NCBI GenBank assembly: GCA_024695865.1
Contig: JAILHI010000035.1
Span: forward strand, 1-64,000
Origin: Candidatus Gastranaerophilales bacterium
GTDB taxonomy: Bacteria; Cyanobacteriota; Vampirovibrionia; Gastranaerophilales; Gastranaerophilaceae
Length of the DNA: 64,000 nucleotides
Direction of reading: 5' to 3'
Below, piece by piece: positions 53,979 to 63,000 of the stretch (positions are counted from its first letter, which is position 1; each line of letters begins with the position of its first letter). A model generated the notes under the pieces. It was given only the letters and a program-made list of their open reading frames with translations, did no database searches and was not told where the DNA came from. A program made the position numbers and the translations under genes.

Positions 53979-54782
53979 CTATTTGTGCAAAAGCAGTGTC
54001 GTATAAGACGAATTCCACGGGTTAAACGTCTTAAACGTACTGTTTGCCTGTTTTAGTTTCTTCTCCTTTATCTTTGCCTGCTCCTGCAAAACTTTTTGAT
54101 TATCGATTTGCGTTCTTGAAGCAAGTTTCGTATTTACCGTTTTTAAAGCCTTTTCATAAGTTGCTGTCGGATAACCGAACTTCAACTTGTCGGGGAAATT
54201 ATAATTTATATAATCATATATATTCATAATATGTTCCGTTGCGGCATCTTCGTCATAATCAAGATATCTTCCGTAAACTGACATCAGGGCAAGCGGGTTG
54301 TAGCCGCTCTGTATCATAAAATCCACCGCCGTTCTGTCTGCCGCAAGGTCAACCTTGTCTTTGTTCAGTTTTTCATAAGAATAAATGTGTTTTCTCTCAA
54401 AACTTGCTATCTCTTTGCCTTTTCTGTCCGTGAATTTTATACTGTTTGTCTTTGCCTGTGAACGTGCCACCGTCGGCATGTTGTTTGAAATTTTGCCGAT
54501 TTGGTGCGCTATCACCGCCGCAAGTTCGCCCTCGTCGTTTGCAAACGAAAGTTCCCATGTGAACATCTCAACGGTCTTGTAAACGTTCGCCTTGATAAAA
54601 TAATCGTCAAACGTGTCGGGAATTTTTGTGATTATAAAATCGGCACTCGGCAAATGGTTTGCCGCAAGTATGCTTTTGCCCGTCTGATTGATTAAATATA
54701 AATCTTCGTTTACGGGAACGGCAAAGACATTTTGTCCCGCTAATATAATTAATATTAATGTTGTTAAAATAAGTTTTTTCAT
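53979..54782 (-). CDS. Secreted M48-like protein with degenerate zinc motif
   Basis: 267 residues with a signal peptide (about 1-21). The region GELAAVIAHQIGKI aligns with the HExxH site of M48 metalloproteases (normally HEIGH), but Glu is Gln and the second His is Lys. The downstream LAADRTAVDFMIQSGYNPLAL block is kept in fold, but the zinc-ligand Glu position is altered. It is therefore probably a non-catalytic family member. Direct repeats of 180 bp flank it. Confidence 0.72.
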   Translation of the reverse strand: MKKLILTTLILIILAGQNVFAVPVNEDLYLINQTGKSILAANHLPSADFIITKIPDTFDDYFIKANVYKTVEMFTWELSFANDEGELAAVIAHQIGKISNNMPTVARSQAKTNSIKFTDRKGKEIASFERKHIYSYEKLNKDKVDLAADRTAVDFMIQSGYNPLALMSVYGRYLDYDEDAATEHIMNIYDYINYNFPDKLKFGYPTATYEKALKTVNTKLASRTQIDNQKVLQEQAKIKEKKLKQANSTFKTFNPWNSSYTTLLLHK

Positions 54783-54795
54783 TTGCCCTCTTTGT

Positions 54796-55215
54796 TCGTC
54801 ATTGTGACTCTCTTGGTTTCAGAGATTGCTTCGGACAAGCCTCGCAAAGACGGTGTCTTTGTCTTTATCGTCATTGCGAGCCGACTTGTCGGCGTGGCAA
54901 TCCTTTTCGGTTTTGGTAGACTAAAGTCTACCCTACATTTTTGTTTTATCGTCATTGCGAGGGCGTAAGCCCGTGGCAATCTCTTTTGTTTTTTTTCTGT
55001 CATACTGAGCGATAGCGAAGTATCCGGCTGATTTTATTCAATTGTTTTGATTTTGTCATGCTGAATTCATTTCAGCATCTGTCCTTTTCGGCTGGATTCT
55101 TCACCCTTTCGGGTTCAGAATGACATTTTCTGTTTTTTTCGCCGGATTCCGAAACAAGTTCGGAATGACGGTTTTTTGTTCTTTTGTCATTGCGAGGGCG
55201 TAAGCCCATGGCAAT
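54796..55215. repeat. Repeat block; includes long direct repeat copy 2 (54999-55178)
   Basis: At least three 'cattgcgag...ggcaatc' hairpins and the second copy of the 180-bp direct repeat. No gene in this gap. Confidence 0.85.
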
Positions 55216-55602
55216 CTACCGTCTTTTTATCGTTTCTATAATTCTGTTTATGTTATAGAACTGCATTCTTTCCATTTCATATTCTCTGTTAAATTCCTCT
55301 GTTCTGTATTTTTCAGCCTGTCTTACAGCCCAGACCTGATTTTTTCTGCCCTCTGCCGCACGCATTTCGTCATAACACGCATCCTGCTCGGCACCCGTCA
55401 TGGAATTGCATTTTGCCAAAGAATTGTAAAACTGCAATCTTCTCTTGTACCAGTATGTTGCGTCTTTGCTGAATACGCTTTCGTTAGAGTCGCAATAATG
55501 AGGCGGACAAAATTCCGTCCATTCGGGCGCAAAAACCGAAGCCCTGACTGCAAGCCCGAACGCTCCGAATAATACCAAACCTGTAATTAATAATTTTTTC
55601 AT
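55216..55602 (-). CDS. Secreted Cys-containing hypothetical protein
   Basis: 128 residues from ATG 55602, since the longer frame has no signal peptide in register. It has a signal peptide (MKKLLITGLVLFG to about 20). The mature part holds FCPPHYCDS and later KCNSM...DACYDEM, so two disulfides are plausible, followed by a charged helix. Unknown family. A hairpin terminator and a 27-codon ORF lie just upstream. Confidence 0.62.
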   Translation of the reverse strand: MKKLLITGLVLFGAFGLAVRASVFAPEWTEFCPPHYCDSNESVFSKDATYWYKRRLQFYNSLAKCNSMTGAEQDACYDEMRAAEGRKNQVWAVRQAEKYRTEEFNREYEMERMQFYNINRIIETIKRR

Positions 55603-55623
55603 CTGTTTTGCCTTTTTTTGTTC

Positions 55624-55656
55624 AAAAACTCCCCTCAATACTGATGACGGGAGTTT
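55624..55656 (-). terminator. Terminator or attenuator between small ORF and Cys protein gene
   Basis: AAACTCCC/GGGAGTTT stem, with T5 on the minus strand, between the 27-codon ORF and the Cys protein gene start. Confidence 0.6.
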
Positions 55657-55664
55657 AATGGTTT

Positions 55665-55748
55665 TTATTTTTCAGAAATAATTTTGCGCAGAACAACAAA
55701 GCACTCAGCCCCGAGTGTCTGATTTTTCAATCTCTCGACATACTCCAT
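55665..55748 (-). CDS. Small ORF, 27 aa, possible leader
   Basis: MEYVERLKNQTLGAECFVVL then RKIISEK. GCGGAG lies 8 bp upstream of the ATG. An intrinsic terminator follows, then the Cys protein gene. It could be a leader peptide or a stand-alone microprotein. Translation is unproven. Confidence 0.5.
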   Translation of the reverse strand: MEYVERLKNQTLGAECFVVLRKIISEK

Positions 55749-55762
55749 TTGCTATTCTCCGC

Positions 55763-55792
55763 TTGTTAACAAAATTACCGTTTTGTCAACAA
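55763..55792. promoter_or_regulatory. 30-bp inverted repeat (operator-like)
   Basis: Arms TTGTT-n-ACAAAA and TTTTGT-n-AACAA surround a 6-bp centre, overlapping a minus-strand TTGACA. A perfect 12-bp palindrome CGCAAATTTGCG lies further up at 55839-55850. Together they look like regulation of the small ORF transcript. Confidence 0.5.
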
Positions 55793-55882
55793 TTATTATT
55801 TTTTGTTTTAAATTTTAACATACAAGCAAAAATTTGTACGCAAATTTGCGGTTTTGTTACCAAATTGTAATTATTTTTGGAA

Positions 55883-56806
55883 TTAATCAAACAGTTTCAG
55901 TTGTTTATCTTCAATCTTTAAAAGTTTTTTGAGTTTGATAATCTCGTCAGAGTAGTCAAGACACAAATAGTGTGATTTGTTTGCGATATAACTTTTCATT
56001 TTCTCGTAATACTTCGGGTCGGTATCTTTCAGGTAGGACATATAGCCCGTAATCACGTTAAAGCCTGTTTTTTTGACAAACAAAACGTTTACGCCGAGCC
56101 GTTCTTCGATATACAGCGATTTAAGATATCTGAAAATTACCGCACGTATTTTGTGTTTGTTTAATTTTGAAATCGCCGTATTTTTGTTGTTTACCAAAAC
56201 GCCGAGGACTTCCTGTCTTTTGTTGCCGCTGATGTATTTTGTTTTTTCGTCGTTCAGGGAAAAATTGTTGTGCGCCAAAAGGTTTCGGACAAATTCTTCC
56301 GTTTCTTGCAGTAGTGATTTGTTGTCGGCGGAAAAGGTCATATCGTCCATATATCTTGAATAATTGACTTTGTTTTGTCTGCAAAATTCGCAGATAACTT
56401 CATCAATTTTGGTAATCTTAAAGGCAAGGTTGGCTAGATGTGCCGAAGTCAGTGCTCCCGTGGGCAGTTTTCCGTTAAGCGTGCAAAGTTCATAAACGTT
56501 TTCTTCATCAAGTTCGGTTTTGTATTCCGTTCGCAAATTTTCGCATAACTCTTTGATTCCCCTGATGATTTGCTCTTTTGAAAACGAGTCGTAAAAACTT
56601 TTTATATCTGTTTTTAAAAGCCATTTTCTTCCGCAATGCACTCGTGCCGCATTTTTTGTATTAAGGCTGAGGTTATAGACCATTTTTATACAGGATAAGA
56701 TATGTTTTTGCTGCTGTCTTAAAATATCGCAGGGAGCGTAAATCGTTCTGTCTTTTGTTTCATAGACCTCATAAAACATTTGGGAATTTACAAAAACTTT
56801 TTTCAT
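55883..56806 (-). CDS. Retron-like reverse transcriptase
   Basis: 307 residues. The RT core is seen in KTDIKSFYDSFS (D67), LPTGALTSAHLANL, and the catalytic YMDD (152-155) in SRYMDDMTFS. NAARVH (52-57) fits the NAxxH motif of retron RTs; QEVLGVLVNNK occupies the place of the retron VTG motif with Thr changed to Leu. Length fits retron RTs (about 300). No X/maturase or endonuclease domain, so it is not a group II intron. Its start overlaps the DnaB-like gene stop by 4 bp, so they form one unit. No msr-msd was recognised. Confidence 0.8.
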   Translation of the reverse strand: MKKVFVNSQMFYEVYETKDRTIYAPCDILRQQQKHILSCIKMVYNLSLNTKNAARVHCGRKWLLKTDIKSFYDSFSKEQIIRGIKELCENLRTEYKTELDEENVYELCTLNGKLPTGALTSAHLANLAFKITKIDEVICEFCRQNKVNYSRYMDDMTFSADNKSLLQETEEFVRNLLAHNNFSLNDEKTKYISGNKRQEVLGVLVNNKNTAISKLNKHKIRAVIFRYLKSLYIEERLGVNVLFVKKTGFNVITGYMSYLKDTDPKYYEKMKSYIANKSHYLCLDYSDEIIKLKKLLKIEDKQLKLFD

Positions 56807-57627
56807 GAAAATACCGTCCTTATGTAGTCTTCGGTTGAAAAGTCTGCAAAAATACCTTTTTCGGTTTTAAGACATACTGTGAAAAGGTCGCCGAATTTGT
56901 TTTTACGCAGAAGAATTTCCGCCTGATTTTTGGTATCCTTGTCGTCATCGTTGTAATATTTTGACCTGTAAATCATCATAATGACGTCGGATAAGTCTTC
57001 CAAAAGGCTGCCGTTGCGCAGGTCTGAGAGTATCGGTCTTTTGTCGCAGCGGGCTTCGGGCGCTCTTGAAAGTTGCGAAGTCAAAACCACGATGGTATTG
57101 TATTCGATTGCAATTCTTTTGATTTCTTTTATTGCAAGATTTATTGCCTCGGTTAAATTGGGCGCTTTCGGCATTTGTAGGCATTGAATACTGTCAATAA
57201 ATACAACATCAGGCTTTTCCGCTCTGATTTTTTCTTCAAGTTCATCAACGGTCAGATTCATTTTGCAAAAAACTTCAAAATTTTTGTCATTGTAAAACTG
57301 AATTGCGTTTGTTATTTTTTCCCATTCCTCTGTTTTGCTTTTAACCGCTTCTAACGGCTGGGGAATTTTGGTTTTTGCCGATATAAATCGTCTTTCGATA
57401 ATAAGTTTTGATGTACCAAGTTCGCAGAATAAGACCTTTTTGCCCGTTTCCAAAAGGTGATTGCAGATTGAAATTGCAAACGAACTTTTGCCCATAGCGG
57501 GTCTTGCGCCTATTGTAATAACACTTCCTTTTGTTACGCCTGTCAAAAAAGCGTCAAGGTCTTTAAACCCTGTTTCAAAATATTTTTTATCTTCTTCGTA
57601 AAACTGTATAAATGCTTCACCAAACAT
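56803..57627 (-). CDS. DnaB-type RecA-fold helicase domain protein (short)
   Basis: 274 residues. Walker A GARPAMGKSS (40-49), Walker B VVFIDSIQ, and the SQLSRAPEARCDKRPILSDLRNG then LEDLSDVIMMIYR block are those of the DnaB C-terminal domain. The DnaB N-terminal (primase-interaction) domain is missing, so it is not the replicative helicase. AGGAGG precedes the ATG. It is coupled by a 4-bp overlap to the reverse transcriptase and divergent from a WYL regulator. Confidence 0.85.
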   Translation of the reverse strand: MFGEAFIQFYEEDKKYFETGFKDLDAFLTGVTKGSVITIGARPAMGKSSFAISICNHLLETGKKVLFCELGTSKLIIERRFISAKTKIPQPLEAVKSKTEEWEKITNAIQFYNDKNFEVFCKMNLTVDELEEKIRAEKPDVVFIDSIQCLQMPKAPNLTEAINLAIKEIKRIAIEYNTIVVLTSQLSRAPEARCDKRPILSDLRNGSLLEDLSDVIMMIYRSKYYNDDDKDTKNQAEILLRKNKFGDLFTVCLKTEKGIFADFSTEDYIRTVFS

Positions 57628-57866
57628 GTTTTTTACCTCCTTATATTAGGATTATAAAATTTATGTGCGTCAAAACAGGACATAGAAAACGAAGTTTTTT
57701 CATCATTTCAATTATTTGGAACGAAAAATTATACTGCCTTACTGCGACAAAAGATGTCTTGTATAATTTTTGTAAAAATTTTTTTGCAAAAAATCGGCAT
57801 TTTTACAAAATAAGATAAAATAAGTATATCCTTAAATGATATATAAACTTGAAATTATTTTAAAAA
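57628..57866. other. Divergent intergenic region of the RT-DnaB and WYL genes
   Basis: Over 230 bp, very AT-rich. On the minus strand TTGCAA-17-TTATAC and a TATAAT (near 57728-57733) could serve as promoters. I looked for paired inverted repeats typical of retron msr-msd and saw none convincing; a diverged one cannot be excluded. Confidence 0.4.
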
Positions 57867-57900
57867 GATTGCCACGAGGCAAAAGCCTCTCGCAATGACG
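57867..57900. repeat. Short dispersed palindromic repeat
   Basis: 'gattgccacgaggc-aaaa-gcctctcgcaatgac', 34 bp before the WYL gene. Confidence 0.85.
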
Positions 57901-57933
57901 ACACAAAGAGAAAAACAACAAACGGAGAGTAAT

Positions 57934-58920
57934 ATGGCGGAACAAACTATCAGAAATTCAAGAGAATCAAATATCATCGAAATTTTAATAAATATGCAGA
58001 AAAGACCCAGTGGTGTCTGTATTAACGACATTATGGAAGAATATGATGTCAAAAGAAGTACGGCTGAAAGATGGCTTAATGCCATAAAAAACGTTGTTCC
58101 TGCCGTTGATGAAATCGAAAACCTTTCTACAAAAAGAAAATACTGGGGTTTCGTAGATTTTTCAATGCCCTCTCTTATCAATTTTTCTGCCGAGGAAATC
58201 GCAAATCTTGAACGGCTTAAAGCCGAGTTTGCAAAAAACGGGTTCAAGGATAAGGAAAAACTAACCGACTCAACCTTGCAAAACATCAAACTGCTTAATA
58301 AAAGCAGAAAACTGAAAGTGGACAACAATCTTGAAATACTTATGCGGACAGAAGGTTTTGCCGTAAAGCAGGCGCCTAAATTTAACATCGATTTGAGAGT
58401 TCTTGATACTATCCGTGAGGCAATGAAAACAAACAAAAAAATCAGTGCGGTTTATCACGACAAACCCCGTTCCCTCTGTCCTTTGGGACTTGTTTACGGG
58501 GAAAAAATATATCTTATCGCAAAAGAAAAATCAAAAGGCGATATTCCGTGTTATTACATTCTGCATAAAATGTCCGAGGTTAAGGTTACGCACGAAAGTT
58601 TTGACAGAGGCGATTTTGACCTTGAAGAATTTTCCCAAAAGTCTTTTGGCATCTATCAGGGCGAAATGTATGACGTAAAACTTTTGTTCTCGAAGAATGT
58701 TGCGGAAGATGTTTTAAATTATCAGTTCCACTCAACGCAAAAGATTAAACAAAACGAGGACGGAACGGTTACGGTAAAATTCAAGGCATCGGGCGAATAT
58801 GAGATGATGTGGCACCTGTTTAAATGGGGTACTGATGTTAAAATTCTCGCCCCCGCAAACCTCAGAAAACAGTATATAGATATGCTTCAGAACGTAACGG
58901 AACACCAAAAGGAAAAATAA
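57934..58920 (+). CDS. HTH-WYL transcriptional regulator
   Basis: 328 residues from ATG 57934 (GGAGAG upstream). The N-terminal winged helix (about 10-60; VCINDIMEEYDVKRSTAERWL) is DeoR-like, followed by a WYL domain near 175-235 (KISAVYHDKPRSLCPLGLVY) and a C-terminal WCX region. It is divergent from the RT-DnaB operon, a common position for WYL regulators of defence loci, and coupled to the His-rich gene. Confidence 0.9.
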   Translation: MAEQTIRNSRESNIIEILINMQKRPSGVCINDIMEEYDVKRSTAERWLNAIKNVVPAVDEIENLSTKRKYWGFVDFSMPSLINFSAEEIANLERLKAEFAKNGFKDKEKLTDSTLQNIKLLNKSRKLKVDNNLEILMRTEGFAVKQAPKFNIDLRVLDTIREAMKTNKKISAVYHDKPRSLCPLGLVYGEKIYLIAKEKSKGDIPCYYILHKMSEVKVTHESFDRGDFDLEEFSQKSFGIYQGEMYDVKLLFSKNVAEDVLNYQFHSTQKIKQNEDGTVTVKFKASGEYEMMWHLFKWGTDVKILAPANLRKQYIDMLQNVTEHQKEK

Positions 58921-59460
58921 ATGAACGAAGAAATCAGAAATATTTTAAACGGTGTCAGAGACGGAGAAAAGATTATTGCTTATATAGAAGCACTTGAAGA
59001 GCATTTGCATCACCATCATCACGATGACAACTGCGACTGCGGCTGCCACGATGAAGATGATGAGGAGGAATGGAAAGAGGTAAAAACTCCTTACAAAAAT
59101 CATCTGAGTGTTAAAGATTGGGAAAAACTCCTGAAAGACAAAACTCTTTTCACAAGAGATGCTCTCATTGTTTTAAAGAGAATGCGTCATGTTGCGGCGC
59201 CGACAGACTCAATGGAATTGGCTGATACATTTGGCTTAGGCGCATTGTATTATGCTTATGAAATGCAAAATCTTGCAGAAAGACTTGTTCCTTACGTTAA
59301 GGCTGAAAATCTTAAACAGACGGAGCAATGGTCAATATTGTTTAAGTGTTGGGAACTTCAATATTCATATGCAAGAATTTTCGGCTTAATACCCGAATTG
59401 TACGAGGCACTCGGCAATGTCGATTTGTCGGATATTCCGCTCAGAGAAAACGAGGTGTAA
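58921..59460 (+). CDS. His/Cys/acid-rich hypothetical protein coupled to WYL gene
   Basis: 179 residues, starting immediately after the WYL stop. Residues 28-52 form a potential metal site: HLHHHHHDD, then CDCGCHDEDDEEE. The remaining 120 residues are helical and hydrophobic-faced. No known domain. Metal storage or metal-dependent signalling to the WYL regulator is possible. Confidence 0.6.
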   Translation: MNEEIRNILNGVRDGEKIIAYIEALEEHLHHHHHDDNCDCGCHDEDDEEEWKEVKTPYKNHLSVKDWEKLLKDKTLFTRDALIVLKRMRHVAAPTDSMELADTFGLGALYYAYEMQNLAERLVPYVKAENLKQTEQWSILFKCWELQYSYARIFGLIPELYEALGNVDLSDIPLRENEV

Positions 59461-59498
59461 AATGGATTGTTTTTCGCAAAAATGGTATCTTTTGTTTT

Positions 59499-59645
59499 AT
59501 CGTCATTGCGGAACGAGCGAGCAGAGGCTGAAGGGCTTGCGAAGAGCAAGACCGTAACGCCGTTTATTGCGAGCGAAGTGAATTTGATTTCGACGTGGCA
59601 ATCCTTTTCGTTGTTTGGTGCAAACGTTCCTTTTTGCACCCTACA
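59499..59645. repeat. Dispersed repeat block that cuts the AAA gene
   Basis: An inverted copy of the 103-bp type unit, then 'ggtgcaaacgttcctttttg' and 'caccctac', a mirror of the copy at 4037-4065. The coding match to the AAA ATPase ends where the repeat begins. Confidence 0.8.
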
Positions 59646-59867
59646 ATATTCATAAAGTTTTTTATAATCCGTTAATTCTTCATTATCCGGATCTTCAAAG
59701 TTAAGTGATATTATTTGAGATTTTTTAACTCCGTTTTTCAGCAAACAATCTTTAAAAAGTTCTAATAGTGTTGATTTACCGCATCTTCTTATACCGGATA
59801 TAACTTTAATCAGGTTTTTATCCTTAAAACTTATTAGTTTTTTCAAATATTCGCTACGTTCGATCAT
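59640..59867 (-). pseudogene. Truncated AAA_14-type ATPase
   Basis: Starts MIERSEYLKKLISFKDK; Walker A SGIRRCGKST is intact, then ISLNFEDPDNEELTDYKKLYEY. After that the frame runs into the dispersed repeat and loses sense. About 76 of the expected 400 residues remain. Confidence 0.75.
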
Positions 59868-60062
59868 ACAAACATTATAAATTATTTTACCAAAAGTCAA
59901 GTTTTGGAAGTATATTTCTAAAAAAGATATAAAATTTTATTTTGTGGAATTTTGCATTATAAAGAATGTTTACTATTTATGCCTAAAATTTTTATGTCAT
60001 TTCTTCAAAAGTTTTCCACATTTATCATAATGTTTTTGTTTAAAACAGATTAAAATCTAAGC

Positions 60063-63000
60063 CTAAACCCTAGAAAATTTAATATTAGGCAATATAATAG
60101 CATATTCTTGCTCTTGTTCATCATCTTGTTTTTTCCAATATACTATAAATCTGATATTTGCATCTGTAATTTTATATCCTTGTTTTAACAATGATTCAAT
60201 TTTATTCCTACATGAAGCAGAATATTTTAATGCTTTTGTTTCCTGACCATTAAATTTAACCAATAAGCTATCATTTGAGGGGATTAATTGTTTCCCACTT
60301 CTCAATTTTGGAATAATATTTTGCTTATATTTGAAATAATCCAATACAACATCCTTATGTGTTAGTTGTAAAATTATGTCATCCGAACTGTTATATTCAT
60401 TATTATTGAATTCATTATCGATGAATTCTAATTGATTAAATTGTTCAAAAATACTATCATTATAGTGTATTAAAAGATTGTTCTTTGCACGGGTTATTCC
60501 TACATATAATTTTCTTTTATTTTCGTCATTAGGTACAGAATCTGTACTCATAAGCATATATACATTATCATATTCATGACCTTTTGCCTTATGTATAGTT
60601 GATATTGTTATCATTCCACTTTCATTATCATAAAAATCTTCAAATTTTGCCTCTGTAAAAAAGGTTTCTAAATCACTATAATATTTTGTTGGATTTGTCT
60701 TTTCAAAATCGTCCATCATTCTTAGAATAATAGGCAGTATGTTACTACTTTTAAAGAAATTCTGCAATTGAACCTTTATATTATTCCATAAATTTTCATT
60801 TATTTGAACCGGATTATTCTTCTTAGCCAACAACCACATTATAAAGCGAATTTCCTGCAAGCATGAAAGGTTAAAGCCATCTAATGATTGAATTAATCTT
60901 GCCGGAATATTTTTTTTATTAAGTATTCCCAAAATTTTTAATGCTTCATCATTTGTTTTTGTTAATATACAGGTTGAACCGGGTAGTCTGTCTTTAATAA
61001 GATTTTCAACTAATGGTTCTTCAAAATTTTTAGATGTATATTTTACAAATTTTACTTGCCCTCCTTCTTTATCTGTTACACAATTTAATTCTTTCATTCT
61101 TTTTCGTATAGTATTTGCAAATGCATTTGCAAAAAGTACTATATTTTGGCAGCTTCTGTAATTTCTTACCATTTCATATTTTATAGCACCATATTTTGTT
61201 ATAAATTCTTGTAAGTATTTTGAATCCGAGCCTCTAAACTCATAAATATTTTGATCATCATCACCAACTGCAATTAAACGCATCTCGTCATTATAATTTA
61301 TCAAAGCTTCTACTAATGCAAACTCATCTTCTGACATATCTTGAGCTTCATCAATAACAAGAACTGCTTTTGCAATTCTTGCAGGTTCAACACTTCCAAG
61401 ATTAATCAAATTTACAGCATCTTTAACGATAGTATCAGAATTTTCTAATGAACCGGGTCTACCAAGAATATCAAAACAGAAAGAGTGGAATGTTTTAATT
61501 TCTACATACGAAGCGCTAGAGCCTATTAACCCCTGTAATCTTTTTTTAAACTCAATTGCTGCTGCTCGTGAAAATGTTAACATTAGCAATTGTTCTGATT
61601 TAATATCTTCAAGGGTTAATAATGAAGCTAACTTATGAACTAAAACTTTTGTTTTTCCGCTACCTGGACCTGCCGCTACGACTATGTATTTAGATTTATC
61701 ATCTTTTATTATTTCCTGTTGTTTCTCAGACAATTCTCCAAACAGCTTTCTATATCGTCCCGGAGTCATATTTATTTGAATTTCTTTATCTCTACCTTTA
61801 AAATACTTTCCTATGAACTCTTTATAATCAAGTCGAAAATAATCTTTTATAAATTCAATAGCTTTTTGGTAATTTTTAACCAAAATATTTAACAATTCAC
61901 CAATTATGTGAATTTGTTGAATTTTCTGCTTGTAATAACTATCCAAAAATTTATAATCATCTTTCTTATATTTAATCTTATTATCTTTAACTAAACGAAT
62001 AATTTCAAAACTATTATACAGAACCAGGAAACCACCTTCTAATGCCAAAACATGTGTACGATGAAGCCATAATAAAGCATTTTCTATGTCTTTTAAATCT
62101 ATTTCAAACAAATGTAATAAACTGTTTTTATAAGCATTTAATAATTCTACGGTTGAAAATGAAACGTAAGAACATTGATTCTCTTGTACTGTTTTCCTTC
62201 GAAGATATTCAACAATAAAAGAACATAAACTTATACGTTTATTGAATGCATTTTTAATTTCTTCAATATCTTTTAATAATACAATTTCTGTTTTTTCATC
62301 AAGATTACTTTTACCCTTTTCTGCAAAAGAACATATTTTCCAGTAATTAAAGATAGTACGTAAATATTTTATTTCACATCCTATCCCTTGATTTTGTATT
62401 GTTTCATTTAATAATTTTAATGAAAAAATGTTTTTAGAACTCGTAATTGAATCAATTAACCAACCTTCAATTTTTGTATATTTATCAAGTAATTTTTCAG
62501 GAGAATCATTTATTACAGCACTCATATCATTGTCATCAGCAAGAAGATTGATTTGTTTCATTAAACTTATAACCTCAAGAACCCTTTGTTTCTCAACACC
62601 AAGAACATCCGCAAGCCAATCAACTCTTGATTCGGCATCAGCATTCCCGGCTTTTGCTCTGCTGCGACTTGAAATTAGGTTCTTAATTATCCTCTTTGCC
62701 AACACTTTTTGATCTTCATCAAATAATTTTGCATTTTCAATTATCTCACCTGCACTAATAAAATTTTCTGCATTTATACTTGTAGCATACACTCGTGGCA
62801 TATTTTGTCCGCGTTTAATATATCCGGCTTTCTCTAAAGCCAGAAGTGCAGTTTTAACTTTAATCTCTACATCTTGATTGCTTATTTCTTCACTGGTCCA
62901 GCCTGCCTTTCTTGCAATCTCAATAGCTGATCGACACATGGTATTTCTTTTTTGCGTGAATTTTTTTATTGCAGACCATACTTGTTGAATCTCATTTAAT

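Noticed and set aside
53979-54782. Active M48 metalloprotease
   Set aside because: The HExxH motif reads HQIGK, so zinc catalysis is unlikely.
57628-57933. Retron msr-msd region
   Set aside because: No paired inverted repeats or branching G context that I could recognise; left as an open search.
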